Origin: Puffinus mauretanicus
Lineage: Eukaryota > Chordata > Aves > Procellariiformes > Procellariidae
Direction: 5' to 3'
Length of the DNA: 64,000 bases
Assembly (NCBI GenBank): GCA_023333565.1
Contig: JAJKFH010000520.1
Coordinates: 744,001 to 808,000 of the forward strand
Positions 25,609 through 36,872 of the stretch are shown one piece after another. The notes under the pieces were generated by a model. That model saw nothing but the letters and a program-made list of their open reading frames with translations. It was not told the DNA's origin and did not search any database. Both the position numbers and the translations under genes were made by a program. Each line of letters opens with the position of its first letter. Within the stretch, counting starts at the first letter, position 1.

Positions 25609-26091
25609 TGTACAGGGTGTTGGTGCCAAGGTGTTGGCAGTGGCGGGGACTGCAGGAGTGGCCGCTGTGAGAGGAGGTCGGGGCTGCAAACATTGCCCTG
25701 CAGCTCTGCCAGTGGAAGAGCCCATGCTGGATCAGGGGAAGGAGCGACAGAGAGGAGCTGTTACAGACTGACCACAACCCCCATGCCCCTGATCCACGGC
25801 GGGGGCAGGTAGCGGGGTCAGGAGTGAAGGAATGAAGTTGAGCCTGGGTGCGGGAGGGGTGAGGGAAAGGTGCTGTTTTATTTTTTCCTTCGTTTCTCAC
25901 TAACTAAATCTATTTTAATTGATAATAAATTAAATTCATTTACCCGAAGTCTAGTCTGTTTTGCCATAAAATAATTGGTAAGTGATCTCCCTCTCTTTAT
26001 CTCGACCCATTTTCTCCCCGTCCTGTTGAGGAGGAGGAGTGAGTGAGCAGCTGGGTTGGAGTTTGACCCTTAGCCAAGGTTAACCATCACA
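25609..26091 (+). mobile_element. Solo LTR, ERVL-like (plus strand)
   Basis: This is an LTR-like repeat of a type I recognise as widespread in bird genomes. A GC-rich 5' half is followed by a T-rich patch, a polyadenylation-signal context (gataataaattaaattc near 25921-25937), and the conserved 3' half with agtctgttttgcc, gtgatctccctctctttatctcgaccc and an ending ccaaggttaaccatcaca. The 3' border at 26091 is fairly clear. The 5' border is approximate, and I could not find convincing target-site duplications. There is no internal retroviral region, so it is a solo LTR or a fragment. Confidence 0.72.
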
Positions 26092-28079
26092 GTTATTCTT
26101 TCTAAATAAAACAAGAATTCATATCTTTACAGCTCTGTCTGAAAGCTCTTCTCTCATGCTGAAGTCAGAATTTAACGATTTTAGAAACAAGCAATATTGG
26201 GATGTAAGCAGAAGCTGGAAATTTTTTTTTTCCCCTTTTTTCTTAGAATTTCTCAGAATCTTTGTTGATCAAAATTCTGTATCTGAAATTCCCAAAATAA
26301 AGAGATATTTTGGACGATCAGAAATGTAAATGGAAAAGGGTTACAATACAAAATCTTACAATTACACACATAAGAAATACCACATCACATTTGCATTGCA
26401 TTACAAACCTAATTTTTTCCTAGTTCCATTGACATAGTGAGGGTAAAAGAAAAGGGTAATAGAGTGTAACTGCAAAACATTTTGCATTTTTAATATATCT
26501 AGAAATTCATAGGATCTATTTGTCACTGCCACTGACACCAATGGCTGTCATAATTAATCTCACAATTCCTCATGAACAAACGCCATTTGGCATTTAAAAG
26601 CAGGGACATCATGGCAATATGTTCATTCTACCTGGGTCACAGGAGTGATGTTATTATGGGTGACCTCTTTCTTCTAATAAGGATGCACTGACTTGATCTT
26701 GAAAACATGTTTATTGCAGCTGTAATGCATGGAGGCGGCGGGGAGTAGATTTCAGAAATATGGCAAGCCACTTCTATATTTTATTCTCTGTAACTAATAA
26801 TTATTTTCCGTTTTAGAAAATGCCTGAAGATTACACCTCTACCAACAATCAAACAATTCAGGTTGCCAAAAAATTATAGTACCAAAACTGGAGAGAGTTA
26901 GAGGTTTCCCAGACTGCTTAAACACAAACTGTGCATACATTGTCAGGATTTGTCAAAGGTGACAGTTTAAAAAAAAACGTGCCTGTGGTGTATGCATTGA
27001 ACTATTTCTTACACTGTTCACCATCATCTAAGGAATAAATACATTCAATACCTGGCAGACAGGAGAGATAAAAAACATGAATATAGAGAAAATTATTATT
27101 GGAAACGTGCTAAGAATGTACTCTACTAAAGTACGTCTAAGTACACCCAGAAAACCAAAACCAAGCAGTCCTTAAACTAAAGAGCTTGTAATCCTACAGG
27201 TATCCTCTCCTCCTCATTGCATACAGTCTACGCTGAAGTGTGTAGCATTCTTTAAAATCTTTCTCGTAAATGTTTACCTTTTCATGAAATTCATCATCTT
27301 TCTCTGCCTTAACAAGAAAATTCTTTTTGCATTTATCTTTATTTTTTTTCCCCTCATGAAAACACTAAATCCTCATAGTTAAAGACCAATATACTTAAGA
27401 CGTTTCCTTATGGATTTTTGTCCTTGAATTCTGTTTCCTCTTTTCTTTTTTGGAAGAAGCTGATGAAAACAGTGATTTGTTAATAGATCAGTTTCCAAGA
27501 GATGCCAAGTTGAATATTGAACTTATTTTTTCTTGTGTTTCCTGCCCCATTTTGGTAGAGGTAGAGAAGAACATGAAGCCATTAATAATCTAGTAATAAG
27601 ATTAAATATCTGTGAAGTATAACAGTGTAATTATACATTTTATTTCATTAGCCCACATATAAAATGTAGATAATACTCAGAAAAGCCTAACATTCTCTTC
27701 TTGTTTATACCATCTTGTTTCACTAAATTAATCATTAGATGCTCATATTTCACCTTTCTTTTTCAAGGACTGCTTGTGCCTCTCCTCTTCTCCTCAGACT
27801 ATTGCTGGACTCACTGGCCATTCCGGATTGAGACATGAGCCAAAATAATTTAACAAACAAAATAAAATACCCACAAAACAAATCTATGGGCACTAGCCCT
27901 ACAAAATTAAACAATATTTCTGTGAAAAAAACCAAAGAAATTCAACAGAATTCTGTTATTTCAATTAAGGTTTTAAGAAGACTCTGGGAAGATTTACTAA
28001 ATTCCTCATCCACAATAAAAGGCGTAAGAGAGAAAATGCATCACAAGGTGGGTGTTTTTTCTTTTCCTTTGATTTTGTG
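26092..28079. other. No gene seen; candidate conserved block near 26520-26780
   Basis: Mostly AT-rich unique DNA. The segment 26520-26780 (containing aatggctgtcataattaatc and a TGACCTC-like site) has conserved-element-like composition; this is inference only. No gene, RNA or dispersed repeat was recognised. Confidence 0.4.
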
Positions 28080-28117
28080 TTTGTTTTTTGGTTTTTGTTT
28101 TGTTTTGTTTTGTTTCA
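28080..28117 (+). repeat. (ttttg)n microsatellite
   Basis: This is an impure array of tttttg/ttttg units, with four clean copies of ttttg in its second half. It could be a decayed poly(T)/poly(A) tail, but no adjoining retroelement body is seen. Confidence 0.85.
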
Positions 28118-30126
28118 AAATCACTAGCACTATTTCCTGATGCTAACTCACCAGTTTTGATACCCTCCCCATTTTCCCACTATACCCATCCAATAACAGG
28201 ATTCAAAAATTGCTCACAAAATTTACAACAGATGAACTGGACAAAGAATAAAGTATTTTTCAAATTAAGGAAATGACAACAAATGACTATATTTTGAACT
28301 TAATAGAATCATACCTCAGAATATGAAGAGGGCCTGGAAAACAAAGGAGGTGCCTGCAGTGTGTCACATCTCAGTACTTGATGCCGTACTTACCAAAAAC
28401 TCTCATAAGGCTTTTTTAGCACTGTTGTCTTGCCCACTTCTATGTGACAGAGGCTGTTTGCTTTTGATCAGCAGATTCCTACCAGTACAGGAATTAGCAA
28501 ATATACTGGTCCTATATAAGAAAGAAAACTTTCACTTTTGTCCATATTTTCAGAAGGAAGGTAAGGTTTGTAAGTAATCAACTTTAGATACTTTAAATGC
28601 ATTGCAAACAAGAAAGCTCCTCATTGATGAACTATTTCATAACTCTAGTCCTTCACTATGTTTCAACTACTTGATAAAGATAAAGATATCACACAAATTA
28701 ATAAATGCATCTGAGAAAAAAGTCCAACTAAAATAATACAAGAAAGAGTGGAAAACAAAGCAGAGTAGAAAAGAAAAGGGAGATCTAACCACAATGGAGG
28801 ACTTTAGTACCTTGTAAGATGGGCCTATGGTTCATGTACAAACATGATGAACATCTTATGACAGAGCCTCAGTTTCACCCCAAAATCTCAGGCAAATCAA
28901 TACATCAATATGTAGCTTTTAAGATCCAAGAGATTCTTTGGCTTGAGTTTCTTTTTCAAAATCTGACTAATCCAAATGTTTTTTTTTTTTCTCTCGGGAT
29001 TTCAAAATAGCCATTAGGAGAAAATAACAGTAGCTCTACATTGTAAGGTAAGAATTTCATTAGTCCAGACCCTCCATAACATCCTCTACTAAGGATCATC
29101 TGCTTGGGCATTAAACTGGGGAAAGAGGATATTTGACTATGTCAATAGAAATGAGTTTAAATTGAGCTATCTTCCTCTACAATCCCTTGACTGTCCTTAG
29201 GTGAATTGCAATAAATGATGATAGGGCAATTAGACTCTGCTGTTTTACCAGATGTCTCCATTTCTCTGAAATACTGTTTTGCTCAGTTTTATAACCTCCG
29301 GCTCTCTAAATACCAAAAAGAACCAGTGTGGCTAGTTACTTTTTCTTCATTATTGCAAAAACTATTCCCATGTCACACTTCATCTTGGCCACTGTACTTC
29401 TTACAGGAAATTGTTTCTGTTATGTAATAATGATAATAATTTTATTCAACTGTAAAAGATTTGACTGTAATTGTAAGAATATTATTTGGCTCTAGTGAAT
29501 GATCCAGAGGCCACAGTACATATAAAAGAGCCCTCCTTTTCCCCTTCTTGAAAGTAGATGATTTGCAGTAACTGGCCTACTTAGGGAGGCTCTAGCTAAT
29601 GGAAGAGTACTGAGTACCTTTGAACTGAAGGCGCTATCAGGGCTGCCACTGTGACCTGGCCTATATCATCATTTCAGTCATTTCCCATAAATCTTTAAGA
29701 GATACAAGCAGCGGAAACACACTTCCCATTATGGATCAGAGAATGGACCCATTTATTCACAAGTCAGAATCAGTGTTAGCAGATGAAATGACACCAGTGT
29801 AAAATCATCACACGGGAAAAAATATTTTGAACATTCTTAACATGACATATCCTGACTTAAGCAAAGAAGCTTTGAAGAAATCAAGAAAGAAGGGAGAGGA
29901 AAGGAAGGGAAGGGTCCTGTGATGCTTTCCTGTTCCTTTCCCCTGAATCAATGACACTTTCATGTGCTAATTTTGAGACACTGTATGACAAGAACTTTTG
30001 TCCACATATCATGGCATTTCAGAGCACACAGTAAGGGAGAAGCACTGCAGAGCACCCTCCTTTGGATCTCTTCTCTTTCTTCCACTAAGCAAGCCATGGC
30101 ACGGTACCGATAGCTGTGTGCTGAGA
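28118..30126. other. No gene seen; unique sequence
   Basis: Unique sequence with a poly(T) run near 28978-28990 and a purine-rich patch at 29880-29915. No coding region is supported. Confidence 0.45.
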
Positions 30127-30199
30127 TTTTCTTTCTTTTTTTTTGTTTTTCCCTTCTTTCCTTTTTCTTTTCCTTTTTTCTTTTCTTTTTCTTTTTCTG
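30127..30199 (+). repeat. Polypyrimidine (ttttc)n-like tract
   Basis: About 70 bp consist almost wholly of T and C (units ttttc, tttttcc), interrupted by a single G. The complementary strand is polypurine. Such tracts can form triplex DNA. The lysine-rich open frame on the minus strand across it is a composition artefact. Confidence 0.88.
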
Positions 30200-32185
30200 G
30201 GGCCAAATGTTATCAAACTCTTCAATATTACAAGCCTAAAAACATCGCTTCCATGAAGGACTTAAAACAGTGAGCAAATATCCAGTTCCTCTGAAATCAG
30301 GCATCAGCTCTTTCACAGAACTGTTGATGAAATAAATCTGCTTTATTTTCTGTGCTCAGAAAATAGAAGTCACTTCCCTGCAGCTCTCTTCACACAGCAT
30401 TTCTGGGCAGTCGTGTTTGTTCAAACATGTAGCAATCAACCTATAAATCTAGAAAATGTTTATAAACCTAGAAACATAAGGAAGAGCACAACAAAAAGTA
30501 TTTCTGCACTTACCTATATCTAACCTTTTGTTTTGAATAATGTTAGGAAAACAAACAGACTGTCCCCAATAATGCATGGAAATTGCTGCAGTTGTTAATA
30601 CCTCCTGCATGTGTGTTTTGGTATAAATCACCTACAACCAGCATGGAAATATACAGGAGTCTTATTTATGTAAAAAAAAAAAAACCAGCTTCCATATTTC
30701 ATTGCAGCCACAATATGTGGGGGACTCAGGCTGAATATTAAATTGGCATTTTAGGCATAAGTCTGCTTTACTATGTAATACAGATATGAGTTTATTTATG
30801 TTTAATGCTGATACTGTATGAACTTGGAAAATGTCAAGATAGCCTTGACCTCTAAAGGTTACACCTCTAAAGATGTTTATATCATCTTCTTTGAAGTGTC
30901 ATTATCCGTGGAGATGAAATTAGTTGCCAGTAAATAGCTAGTTCTTTATTATGCCATCTAAATTCTGGACAATTATGTTGATTCTGAGATTAGTAATTTT
31001 TTTTTTTTCTCCAAAATGATTTCTAATCAGCAGAAATTGTGATTGTGCAAGGGTTGTGTAAAGTGTCTGAATGGACCTTTTACATACAAAGACTGAACCA
31101 TGCAGGAAATTTTATGAACATCTTTATTTGAAATGTGAAGGCCTAATCCCTAAGATCCCACTAACCTAATAGGAAAAACAAATGTAAGTGTCAGGAATCT
31201 TGCCGTTCCGTGCCTCAGACTGCAGTGGCACACATGGTATGGCTTTAGAAATACTTTAAATACTACATAAAAAAAAAAAAAGCCATGCTTGCAGTACAGC
31301 TGGAAGCAGCAGCCTGACTGCTCTGAAGAACTTTCACCATCATGAAAGAGTAAACAGGCTTTCACTGCCTACAAAATGCCCAGCGTAAAACAGTAACACT
31401 TATGTGCAGCGAAAGTTTTCCAAACACAGAGATCCTGGCCAGCAGAACAAGCTATTACCAGTTCTTTTTTGGTACTACTTACTTCTGTTCCAGCTCCTCG
31501 ATGTGCAAGAAGGAGCTCGCGGTAACCTTGGAGTCTGTTTTATTAAATTCCATAAAAAAAGTGAAAGCTAGTCTGGGGCGATAGTGCTCCCTGATAGATA
31601 TTTACGTGCACAATAGATACTGCTAAATCATCCAAGTGAAGGGTGACTTATCTCTGCAGCTTTAAACCTTGACATTTAACAGGACTGAACAAACAGCACA
31701 TGTACCTCAAGTACACAGGATGTATTGTTTTCATCTACTTAGGTGGCCACTTTATGTGAGTCCCTTATTAAAATATTATTGCAAACACCTAAAGCCTCAG
31801 TCCAAATTCTTGAGATGTCATCTTGGGATTTGAATATTTGCTATTTAAGTGAGGTGTTTGATGTATCAAATACATCCTATCTAGAAATGCCTTTTCTCTA
31901 AAGTTTTCAAATTGTAACTTGTCTGTTCTTTATTTAGTGACGCACTTACTTTCCGTCTCCAGAAAGGGAATACCGCATAGAAGTGTAAGCCATCATTTTT
32001 ATTTCAAAGGCAAGGCCTTGTATTGATAACACATTCAAACTCACCAGGAAGGTGAGTTTGAAGGGACTGCAAAACCCTGTTGATCACTTCTGAAATACTG
32101 ACTTGCAATATATTTTCCAAATAAAAAGCCTGAGTACCAAGTGTTTCATCATTTGAGAGCACAAAAACAAAAGGATGGCTTTTCC
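30200..32185. other. No gene seen; unique sequence with A/T runs
   Basis: Homopolymer runs lie at about 30672-30684 (A), 30997-31008 (T) and 31269-31281 (A). No gene or recognisable interspersed repeat. Confidence 0.45.
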
Positions 32186-32285
32186 AGGTTAGGCCAAAGG
32201 TCTGTCTAGTCTCACCATCCAACGGGGCCCTGCTCTGTTATCTCCAGAGAGAGCAGAGTGAGCAATGCCCAGCAGGTCTTTGGTT
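32186..32285 (+). mobile_element. Possible ancient CR1/L3-type relic
   Basis: The string ggttaggccaaaggtctgtctagtctcaccatcc, with cagagtgagcaatgcccagcagg downstream, resembles an old amniote repeat with the phrase 'ccaaaggtccatctagtc'. Match is from general familiarity only; borders and family are uncertain. Confidence 0.3.
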
Positions 32286-32682
32286 CTGTGCTGAAGTCTT
32301 TGGCTCTATTTTTCTGAATTTTTTAGGAATATTAATCACATTTCCTTCATGATTTTTTATTCATTTTCCTCATTTCCTGTGGTTCTTAGCTACTTTTGTA
32401 AGGAATTTCAGTTCCTTTTCAAGACAGGCATAGGCTTGTCCTTTCGATGGCATTCAGTAGGGATGAAGGATGCTTGAGGAAGAACATAAGAGATCAAACA
32501 AATAGTGGTACTTCCTCAGGATATTCTCCAGGAGTCTGCGACAGAGAAAATGCCTAGCCCAGAGACAGTACCACTGCATTTAACTCGGGGCAAGCTCTTG
32601 TCTCCACAAAGCGGACTGCTTTCCTTTTGGGAGGTACTGCAGACTCTGTGCCTCCAGTCACTAGAACATGAGTGTAGCTTGG
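32286..32682. other. No gene seen; unique spacer
   Basis: AT-rich spacer ending in the 5-bp target site cttgg (32678-32682) used by the LTR that follows. Confidence 0.5.
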
Positions 32683-33258
32683 TGTCGTGGTCCAACCTGG
32701 CAGCAGCCAAATACCACGCAGCCGCTCACTCACTCCCTCGCCGGGTGGGATGCGGGAGAGAATCAGAAGGGTAAAAGTGAGAAAACTCGTGGGTTGAGAT
32801 AAAGACAGTTTAATAGGGAAAGCAAAAGCCGCACACGCAAGCAAAGCAAAACAAGGAATTCATTCACCACTTCCCATCGGCAGGCAGGTGTTCAGCCATC
32901 GCCAGGAAAGCAGGGCTCCATCACGCGTAACGGTTACTTGGGAAGACAAACGCCATCACTCCGAACGCCCCCCCCCTCCTTCTTCTTCACCCAGCCTTAT
33001 ATGCTGAGCATGACGTCATATGGTATGGAATAGCCTATTGGCCAACTGGGCCAGCCGTCCTGGCCACGGTCCCTCCCAGCCCCCTGCACATCTGGCAGGG
33101 CATGGGAAGACAAAAAGTCCTTGACTAGAGTAAACACCACTCAGCAACAAACAAAACATCAGTGTGTCATCAACATTATTCTCACACTACATCCAAAACA
33201 CAGCACCATACCAGTTAATAGGAAGAAAATCAACTCCATCCCAGCCAAAACCAGGACA
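32683..33258 (-). mobile_element. Solo LTR (ERVL-type), minus strand, intact borders
   Basis: This is a 576-bp LTR. On the minus strand it starts tgtcctggttttggctggga and ends ggttggaccacgaca, giving the retroviral TG...CA ends. It is flanked by perfect 5-bp duplications cttgg at 32678-32682 and 33259-33263. A TATA-like box (GCATATAAGG on the minus strand, plus-strand 32996-33005) and an ATTAAA polyadenylation signal (plus-strand 32809-32814) lie in the order expected for U3-R-U5. The 5-bp duplication and end sequence fit avian ERVL-type elements. No gag or pol sequence adjoins, so the provirus was reduced to one LTR by recombination between its LTRs. Confidence 0.9.
32996..33005 (-). promoter_or_regulatory. 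LTR TATA-like box
   Basis: The plus strand reads ccttatatgc, giving GCATATAAGG in the LTR sense. It sits about 185 bp upstream, in LTR sense, of the ATTAAA signal. It would be the core promoter of the former provirus; whether it is active cannot be told. Confidence 0.5.
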
Positions 33259-34605
33259 CTTGGGTAGAATCGCAATCTATGATGCCTGGGGAAAGGGTGT
33301 AAAAGGCAAGGAAACAATTAGAGGTGGTCACCAAACTGAGACAGAGACTCAGTTCTATTGCCAGCCACTCCCAAAGCAATATTCATAAATCTCATTCAAC
33401 TTACATTCTAATTACACTTTTTGGCTCTAAATCTGAACTTCCAGAGTTTTGAAAGAGACAAGGTAATCAAAAGGTAATCACTGTTCCTTTTCATACCAAT
33501 ACAATGGGACTGAATAGAAACTCTCTGATAAAATCTTTTTCTTCATAATTCAGTGATATAAGGAGCAAATGCTGCTAGACTTATTTGGGGAAAAAAATGT
33601 ACACGATTTGGTAGTTAAACTCTGAAACATGGAGCTTTTGCACAAGGGGCACTCACTTAAATTCAAGAAAATGTATTACCGTTATTTCTTGTACTTAAAC
33701 AGGTATCTTGCTTTTTAGGTCTAAAAAGAGGTGGAAATATCACCAAGTGGGTAATGACCCACTTTCTTTGTATTACACCTTTAAAAGAAATGAAGTCCTT
33801 CTTGCTGTACAGTTGCTTGCTGTTATATCTTCCATTGCAGTACAGTGAAAAGATCGACAGAAAACACGTGAATTACATGGACTCTGTGTTTTTATGCGTT
33901 CTTCTCTTCCTGAGAAATAAGGACTTTTTGTTTTTGTTGGAGAACATAAAATAGAAGTGGAGGAAATAATATCAGAAAATACTTGATTGCATTTGTACTG
34001 ATGTCTATGTGAATGGGACACATGGGCATTGTACAGTGCATAGAATCTACATTGTTAGACTATAAATATCTATACTGCTGTTGTCCACATCTCAGCTCGT
34101 CATCCTAAACTTTCTTTATTACTAATAATAAGAAATAGACACATTTGACCTATTTCAGATACCTACATTAGACTGAGCTCTATTAGGTTTCAGAGGGATT
34201 ACAAATCTTCTCCAAACTGCTGCAATAAATTTCTTAGGAGTTAACAGGCCATCAGGGTTTCAGTGATGAGCTTCCTATTTTTTGAAAGAATACAGGGAAG
34301 AGAAAAAAACAAGAACAAAACCAAAAAACAAAATGTGTGAGAATGGCTGGAGAAAATTTTGTCAGAATCAGTCCCTTCATATATAACAAGTAGATTTCTG
34401 CAGAAGAAAATTGTTTTTTTTTCATTAAGAAATAATCCATTGGTTGAACAAAAAACTATATGTACATAAACACTTATATGTACATACATAACCTAAGGAC
34501 ACATCATTGATAAACTGAAGAAAACTAGGATGTACTCCTGTGTGTTTTGATGGTTTTGAAAAAAGGATGTTAAAACCAGGACCATCTTCTTGCTCTGTTA
34601 GATAC
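33259..34605. other. No gene seen; spacer between two LTRs
   Basis: Unique AT-rich DNA beginning with the second cttgg target copy. No retroviral internal sequence is recognisable, so the flanking LTRs are not the two ends of one provirus; their sequences also differ. Confidence 0.5.
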
Positions 34606-35552
34606 TGTCGCGAATGAGTGGTTTAGAGGCCGCTTAAAGAATCACCGTCAAAGAAACTAGCAGAAAGTGATTTTAATAGAGATTTATAAAGGTGCGACCT
34701 AATAGAATTCGATGGCAAGGTTCACTCTATTACTTATTACATGGGTGAAACATATAAGGAAAATCATCTAAGGGTTTATATTTCAGGGACAGTCTAGGTT
34801 TCATTCACAATTTAGCAACACTTAATTATCAACTAATCATTAACAAACTTTAGTAACGCCTAATCATTAACTATTCAATATTTGCAAAATAGGTTAGTAA
34901 GTCTACTACAATCACAACTTAATTACAGATTATGCTTACTATTAGTTCACACACACAGAGAAACATATATATATATAAAAATATACAGAAGGTATACCTG
35001 TTAAAAATTCCCCTCGATTTCAGTGAAGAAATATTCACGTCGAATGTCTAGGCATTCCCTCTCAACGGCCGAAGGGTTGAGCTTCGAAAGGGACTCACCC
35101 AGGACCCAGGGGTCCTCCGAATATCATAGGCCTGAAAGATTGCAAGCTCTGAGAGGCGTCCCACTCAGAGGGAGATGCTGGGTGCAGCCGCTGCGGTCCA
35201 GGAGAGCTCAGAGGGCCTCACTTAGGACCACCATTTATAGGTTCGCAAGATGGTTGGCTTTAGTCATCCGTAAATTTCCATCCTGGCCACAGTCCCAGGT
35301 GGTAATTACTAAAGAATTCTCAAGGTTTCGGTGTTGTTCTGCTGGACACCCAGGCCAGACAGTAGGAGTATGTTCCCAGCCTCAGCTATGCAGAGTTTCT
35401 GATACAGTCAAGGGGCGCTCAACTGCCAGACTCAATACACCAAGGCCGAGGTTTCATGGAAATTTCTGAGATCAACAGGCGGCCCAGATCAACAAGTGGC
35501 CCAAGGAAGAAGGGGGCTATGAATGCACCACCACAGATGAATATACCCAACA
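34606..35552 (-). mobile_element. LTR-like repeat, minus strand, family uncertain
   Basis: On the minus strand this ends in cattcgcgaca (border at 34606). It probably begins tgttgggtatattc (35552), giving TG...CA ends and ~947 bp. A TATA-like box CTATAAATGG (plus-strand 35231-35240) and an ATTAAA signal (plus-strand 34672-34677) occur in LTR order. The middle third (34720-35010) is AT-rich and the U3-like part is GC-richer. No 5-bp duplication matches gatac (34601-34605) at 35553. A gatac does occur at 35811, so the element may extend to 35810. The minus-strand orientation and LTR nature are inferred. Confidence 0.6.
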
Positions 35553-36789
35553 TCTATTCTTTTAACTTCTTTGGAACCATTTCAGTTCCTTCCTTTAGGG
35601 TTTGCTGGCACAGAAACACATCCCTGGCTTACCGATTGGCTCTTAATCTTTTCTGCAGTGTGGATTAAATCCAGGGAGATCATTTCACTCTTGTGGAATA
35701 GGTTTGAAACACAGCTGTCTTTTTCATGTTCTTTTCATAGTTTGTCTCATTTGCAACTCACATTTCAAATCCAGACTTGTCTTGCCAAAAGGAACTTTTC
35801 TGGTATCTCAGATACAGGAGACCGTAGCGTCCTTATGGGAGTTGCTTTTAAACACCCTCTTCTCAATAACAAATTGCCAGTTTCTTTCTGGAGCCTTCTC
35901 ACAGTGGAAACTTCTTTACAGGATCCCCTGAAGGAGCTTGGCTGACTGTGTGGGAATGACGTGGGGAAACTGCTCCTACAGCTTTGCTTTTTCTGCAGGA
36001 GAACCACCCCAAGAAATTCAGGATGCAGAATGATTTCAGGAGTAACCACGGGAAGTAAATGGTGTTTCAAGCCACAGGGAGGAAGAATTGGGCAACTGAA
36101 TGTGTAAGGAATAGGTGCCTACCCAACCTCAGGCCTCCGGAGACTTAATGCTATAACTGACATGTGCATTAGTAAAACAATCCAGTATCTGTCTTTGGTG
36201 CAATCAGCAAGAACAGTGCAAGTATTCTAAACAATGAAACCCAAATTGTCTAAGTTTGACAAAAATAAAATTATTCAATGTTTTGGATCTTGTTTTACTT
36301 TTAAATTGATGAAAAGGGAATCAAAACTCCGAATTCAAATCTACTTGTCTGATATCAGATCTGGTATCATGCCTGACACCACTAGCCTCTCATACAATGT
36401 AAGTTTAAATTTTACAGCTTTCAGAGGCAGGTTTCCCATCCTGCTCTAATGTCTGCAATGAGTTTAATGTCTCAGGAGTATCAGATTGACAGCTTGGAGA
36501 TTGAAGTCCTATCCAAAGCGCAGCAATTGTTCTCAACTAAGTGGTAGAAGATTGAGTTATTAAAACTTACACTTCTGCAGCCGCACAAGGTTGCCCACAA
36601 TCTTCCTTTAATGTAATTCAGACCTGTGTTGGAAGGAGACATTGGCCCTTCTGCAAGTTGCGGTGACCATCTTGATGGTTCAGTGATATGAACACCTGCA
36701 AGCCGATCTGCAATATCCAGTTCATTTCATTTAATGACCTATGGACACTACTAAACACAGCCAGATGCAACCAGTGATCAAGAAATTAA
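35553..36789. other. No gene seen; spacer or possible LTR extension
   Basis: The first ~260 bp may belong to the preceding LTR-like repeat. The rest is unique sequence without a recognised gene. Open frames at 35571-36070 on both strands are not recognised. Confidence 0.4.
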
Positions 36790-36872
36790 TCATAGAATCA
36801 TAGAACCATTAAGGTTGGAAAAGACCTCTAAGATCATCAAGTCCAACCACCAACCCAACACCACCATGCCCA
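36790..36872 (-). other. CR1 3' untranslated region and octamer tail
   Basis: After the ORF2 stop, the minus strand carries the conserved CR1 3' core (ggttggacttgatgatctta) and about two units of attctatg. In CR1 elements this end is what the reverse transcriptase recognises to start target-primed reverse transcription. The same end is present at 3684-4074, 24546-24721, 24855-24926 and 46255-46454. Confidence 0.9.

Noticed and set aside
30009..30206. Lysine-rich minus-strand open frame
   Set aside because: Produced by the polypyrimidine tract on the plus strand.
35023..35469. 148-codon plus-strand open frame
   Set aside because: Lies inside the LTR-like repeat and antisense to its probable orientation; Arg/Ser-rich composition, no domain.
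32683..35552. The two minus-strand LTRs as the ends of one provirus
   Set aside because: Their sequences and end motifs differ, each has its own borders, and no viral internal region lies between them.
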